DNA of 64,000 nt from Alkalicoccus luteus (lineage in GTDB: Bacteria; Bacillota; Bacilli; Bacillales; Salisediminibacteriaceae): assembly GCA_052061695.1 (NCBI GenBank), contig JBPZEY010000002.1. One strand, given 5' to 3'. Positions 62,342 to 64,000 of this stretch are shown piece after piece. Numbering within the stretch: the stretch's first letter is position 1; each line of letters opens with the position of its first letter. Made by a program: the position numbers and the translations under genes. The notes beneath the pieces are model-generated. The model made no database searches. It saw nothing but the letters and a program-made list of their open reading frames with translations, and was not told the DNA's origin.

Positions 62342-62347
62342 AAATGA

Positions 62348-62425
62348 GTCGAACCACAGCGCGGCGCTTCGATTCACCGACGTACGCTGGGCTGCAGGCG
62401 ATTAAAAAAAGTTTCAGGAGGTGGA
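62348..62425 (+). promoter_or_regulatory. Candidate S15-binding leader of rpsO
   Basis: The ~80-base leader can form nested or competing stems: TCGAA/TTCGA near 62349-62374 and CAGCG/CGCTG near 62358-62390, just before an A-run and the AGGAGGTGG ribosome site. In several Firmicutes the rpsO leader is folded by S15 to stop its own translation. I did not match a published leader motif, so this rests on position and folding potential. Confidence 0.4.
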
Positions 62426-62430
62426 TTTGG

Positions 62431-62700
62431 ATGGCATTGACTCAAGAGCGTAAAAATGAGCTTATTACTGAGTATAAGACACATGAAAACGACACCGGTT
62501 CCCCAGAGGTTCAGGTAGCTATCCTTACAGAACAGATCAACACACTTAACGAGCATCTTCGTACCCACAAGAAGGATCATCATTCCCGTCGTGGACTGCT
62601 GAAGATGGTTGGTCAGCGCCGTAACCTTCTTACGTATCTTCGTAAGAAAGACGTTACCCGCTACCGTGCTTTGGTTGATAAGCTTGGTCTTCGTCGATAA
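62431..62700 (+). CDS. rpsO: 30S ribosomal protein S15
   Basis: Early-binding small-subunit protein. The 89 residues contain HENDTGSPEVQVAILTEQINTLNEHLRTHKKDHHSRRGLLKMVGQRRNLLTYLRKKDVTRYRALVDKLGLRR, the full family signature at the usual length. The ATG at 62431 follows AGGAGGTGG; the upstream frame to 62344 is leader sequence. Confidence 0.98.
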   Translation: MALTQERKNELITEYKTHENDTGSPEVQVAILTEQINTLNEHLRTHKKDHHSRRGLLKMVGQRRNLLTYLRKKDVTRYRALVDKLGLRR

Positions 62701-62707
62701 GACGGTC

Positions 62708-62738
62708 AGAGCGGGAGTCTCTCCCGCTCTTTTTTATT
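62708..62738 (+). terminator. Intrinsic terminator after rpsO
   Basis: Ten-bp perfect stem AGAGCGGGAG (62708-62717) / CTCCCGCTCT (62721-62730), TCT loop and a T-rich tail TTTTTATT. Confidence 0.95.
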
Positions 62739-62761
62739 GTGCTTTTAGCGGTACTGTCAGC

Positions 62762-62790
62762 TTTTCACGGTGCTGATTATTTGATATGAT
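62762..62790 (+). promoter_or_regulatory. Sigma-A promoter candidate for pnp
   Basis: TTTTCA (62762-62767), 17-base spacer, TATGAT (62785-62790) with an extended -10 TG at 62782-62783. The leader of about 80 bases includes a small CCTGCA/TGCAGG hairpin (62846-62860) just before GGGAGGAG. Confidence 0.55.
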
Positions 62791-62878
62791 GAATGAGGAA
62801 TTAAAGGACGCAGACGTTTTACTTATACATACACTGATGATGAAACCTGCATCATGCAGGCGGGAGGAGATTTATAAT

Positions 62879-64000
62879 ATGGCCACAGAAAAGAAAGTGT
62901 TTAAAACAGAATGGGCCGGCCGTGAGCTGACTGTAGAATACGGCCAGTTTGCCAAGCAGGCGAACGGTGCAGTGATGGTCCGGTACGGGGATACAACCGT
63001 GCTGTCTACAGCTACTGCTTCAAAGGAACCTAAGGATCTGCCTTTTTTTCCGCTGACTGTTAATTATGAAGAAAGACTTTATTCAGCCGGTAAAATTCCA
63101 GGCGGCTTCATTAAACGGGAAGGACGCCCGAGTGATCATGCGGTTTTGACTTCAAGATTGATTGACCGTCCAATCCGTCCGCTGTTTCCAGACGGCTTTC
63201 GTAACGATGTTCAAGTGATCAGCATTGTTATGAGTAATGACCAGAATTGTTCTCCGGAGATGGCTGCAATGGTAGGCTCGAGCCTGGCGTTGTCTGTTTC
63301 GGATATTCCATTTGCCGGACCGATTGCAGGTGTTACTGTCGGACGCGTAGAAGGTGAATTTCTCATTAATCCGACGACCGACCAAATGGAGCAGAGCGAC
63401 ATCAATTTGATCGTAGCCGGTACAAAAGATGCAATTAATATGGTGGAAGCTGGCGCTGATGAGGTTTCAGAGGATGTCATGCTGGATGCCATTTTATTCG
63501 GCCATGAAGAAATTAAACGACTTGTTGCTTTTCAGGAAGAAATTGCACAGGAAGTGGCACGAACTAAGATGGATGTAAAGCTGTTGAAGCATGACGAGGA
63601 ACTTGTGGAACAAGTTCGTAAAGCATCCGGAAACCTGATTGAAGAGGCAGCAACCGTAGTCGATAAGCAGGAACGCGATACCGCTGTGAAAAACGCATAT
63701 GATGATATTCTGGAGAAGTTTGAACCGGAAGATGATGGAGAAGACCGCACCGGGGAAGTAAAGCAGATTTTGGATATGCTGTTAAAAGAGACGGTGCGCA
63801 GGCTCATTACGGAAAAAGGAATTCGTCCGGACGGCCGTAAAGTTGATGAAATTCGTCCACTCGCTTCAGAAATTGATATACTGCAGCGAACGCACGGTTC
63901 CGGTCTGTTTACCCGTGGTCAGACGCAGGCACTCAGCGTGTGTACACTGGGGGCTCTGGGTGACGTCCAGGTGCTGGACGGACTAGGAATTGAAGAATCG
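62879..64000 (+). CDS. pnp: Polyribonucleotide nucleotidyltransferase (PNPase), 3' end outside the window
   Basis: Phosphorolytic 3'-5' RNA exonuclease. 374 codons are visible with no stop; the full enzyme is about 700 residues. The first RNase PH domain is clear: VEYGQFAKQANGAVMVRYGDTTVLSTA, PLTVNYEERLYSAGKIPGGFIKREGRPSDHAVLTSRLIDRPIRPLFP. The helical middle domain follows (about 215-310), and the second PH domain begins at GIRPDGRKVDEIRPLASEI. The gene runs past the edge and so is easy to miss in a stop-to-stop search. GGGAGGAG ribosome site. Confidence 0.97.
   Translation, partial: MATEKKVFKTEWAGRELTVEYGQFAKQANGAVMVRYGDTTVLSTATASKEPKDLPFFPLTVNYEERLYSAGKIPGGFIKREGRPSDHAVLTSRLIDRPIRPLFPDGFRNDVQVISIVMSNDQNCSPEMAAMVGSSLALSVSDIPFAGPIAGVTVGRVEGEFLINPTTDQMEQSDINLIVAGTKDAINMVEAGADEVSEDVMLDAILFGHEEIKRLVAFQEEIAQEVARTKMDVKLLKHDEELVEQVRKASGNLIEEAATVVDKQERDTAVKNAYDDILEKFEPEDDGEDRTGEVKQILDMLLKETVRRLITEKGIRPDGRKVDEIRPLASEIDILQRTHGSGLFTRGQTQALSVCTLGALGDVQVLDGLGIEES

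Noticed and set aside
1..64000. CRISPR arrays, tRNA or rRNA genes, insertion sequences, prophage genes
   Set aside because: No regular spaced repeats, cloverleaf genes, transposase or phage proteins were seen; the genes are a syntenic chromosomal core.

Overview
The window is one uninterrupted block of plus-strand genes from a low-to-moderate G+C Firmicute of the family Bacillaceae. Gene order closely follows the Bacillus subtilis segment ylqG-ylqH-sucCD-dprA-topA-trmFO-xerC-hslVU-codY-fla/che-rpsB-tsf-pyrH-frr-uppS-cdsA-dxr-rseP-proS-polC-rimP-nusA-rnpM-ylxQ-infB-ylxP-rbfA-truB-ribF-rpsO-pnp. Strong AGGAGG-type ribosome sites, frequent GTG and TTG starts, PolC, a fused FliY and SigD all fit Bacillaceae. 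Many acidic stretches (MotE, FliK, HslU insert, NusA tail) and a FapA gene after sigD suggest a moderately halophilic or alkaliphilic relative rather than B. subtilis itself; this last step is inference. No tRNA, rRNA, CRISPR array, transposase or prophage gene was seen.

Region 1 (1-12.1 kb) holds housekeeping genes. The end of ylqG and the small ylqH look like stand-alone versions of two flagellar export-switch proteins (FliK and the C-terminal piece of FlhB). They are followed by succinyl-CoA synthetase (sucCD, closed by a clear terminator), dprA, topA (own promoter), trmFO, xerC, the HslVU protease and the nutrient sensor codY, which ends at a terminator.

Region 2 (12.1-13.1 kb) is the largest gap. 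It has a hairpin-rich stretch without a convincing gene, then an AT-rich stretch with the presumed sigma-A promoter of the flagellar operon.

Region 3 (13.1-41.25 kb) is a 28-kb fla/che operon with no internal terminator that I could see: rod and MS-ring genes (flgB, flgC, fliE, fliF), rotor and export ATPase (fliG-fliJ), motE, hook assembly (fliK, flgD, a TIGR02530-type gene, flgE, swrD), switch (fliL, fliM, fliY, cheY), export gate (fliO, P, Q, R, flhB, flhA), placement and number (flhF, flhG), chemotaxis (cheB, A, W, C, D), an unknown small membrane protein, sigD, a FapA-family gene and a swrB-like gene. Overlapping stop/start codons link many of them.

Region 4 (41.25-55.1 kb) carries translation, UMP kinase and ribosome recycling genes (rpsB, tsf, pyrH, frr) separated by strong hairpin terminators, then envelope and isoprenoid genes (uppS, cdsA, dxr, rseP), proS and polC.

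Region 5 (55.1-64 kb) is the nusA-infB operon with a promoter and a terminator-like leader, then truB, ribF, rpsO (own promoter and structured leader) and the 5' part of pnp, which runs off the window. The most notable items are the YlqG/YlqH pair, the structured DNA at 12.3-12.7 kb, the hairpins around flgE, the perfect 15-bp hairpin before uppS, and the nusA and rpsO leaders.
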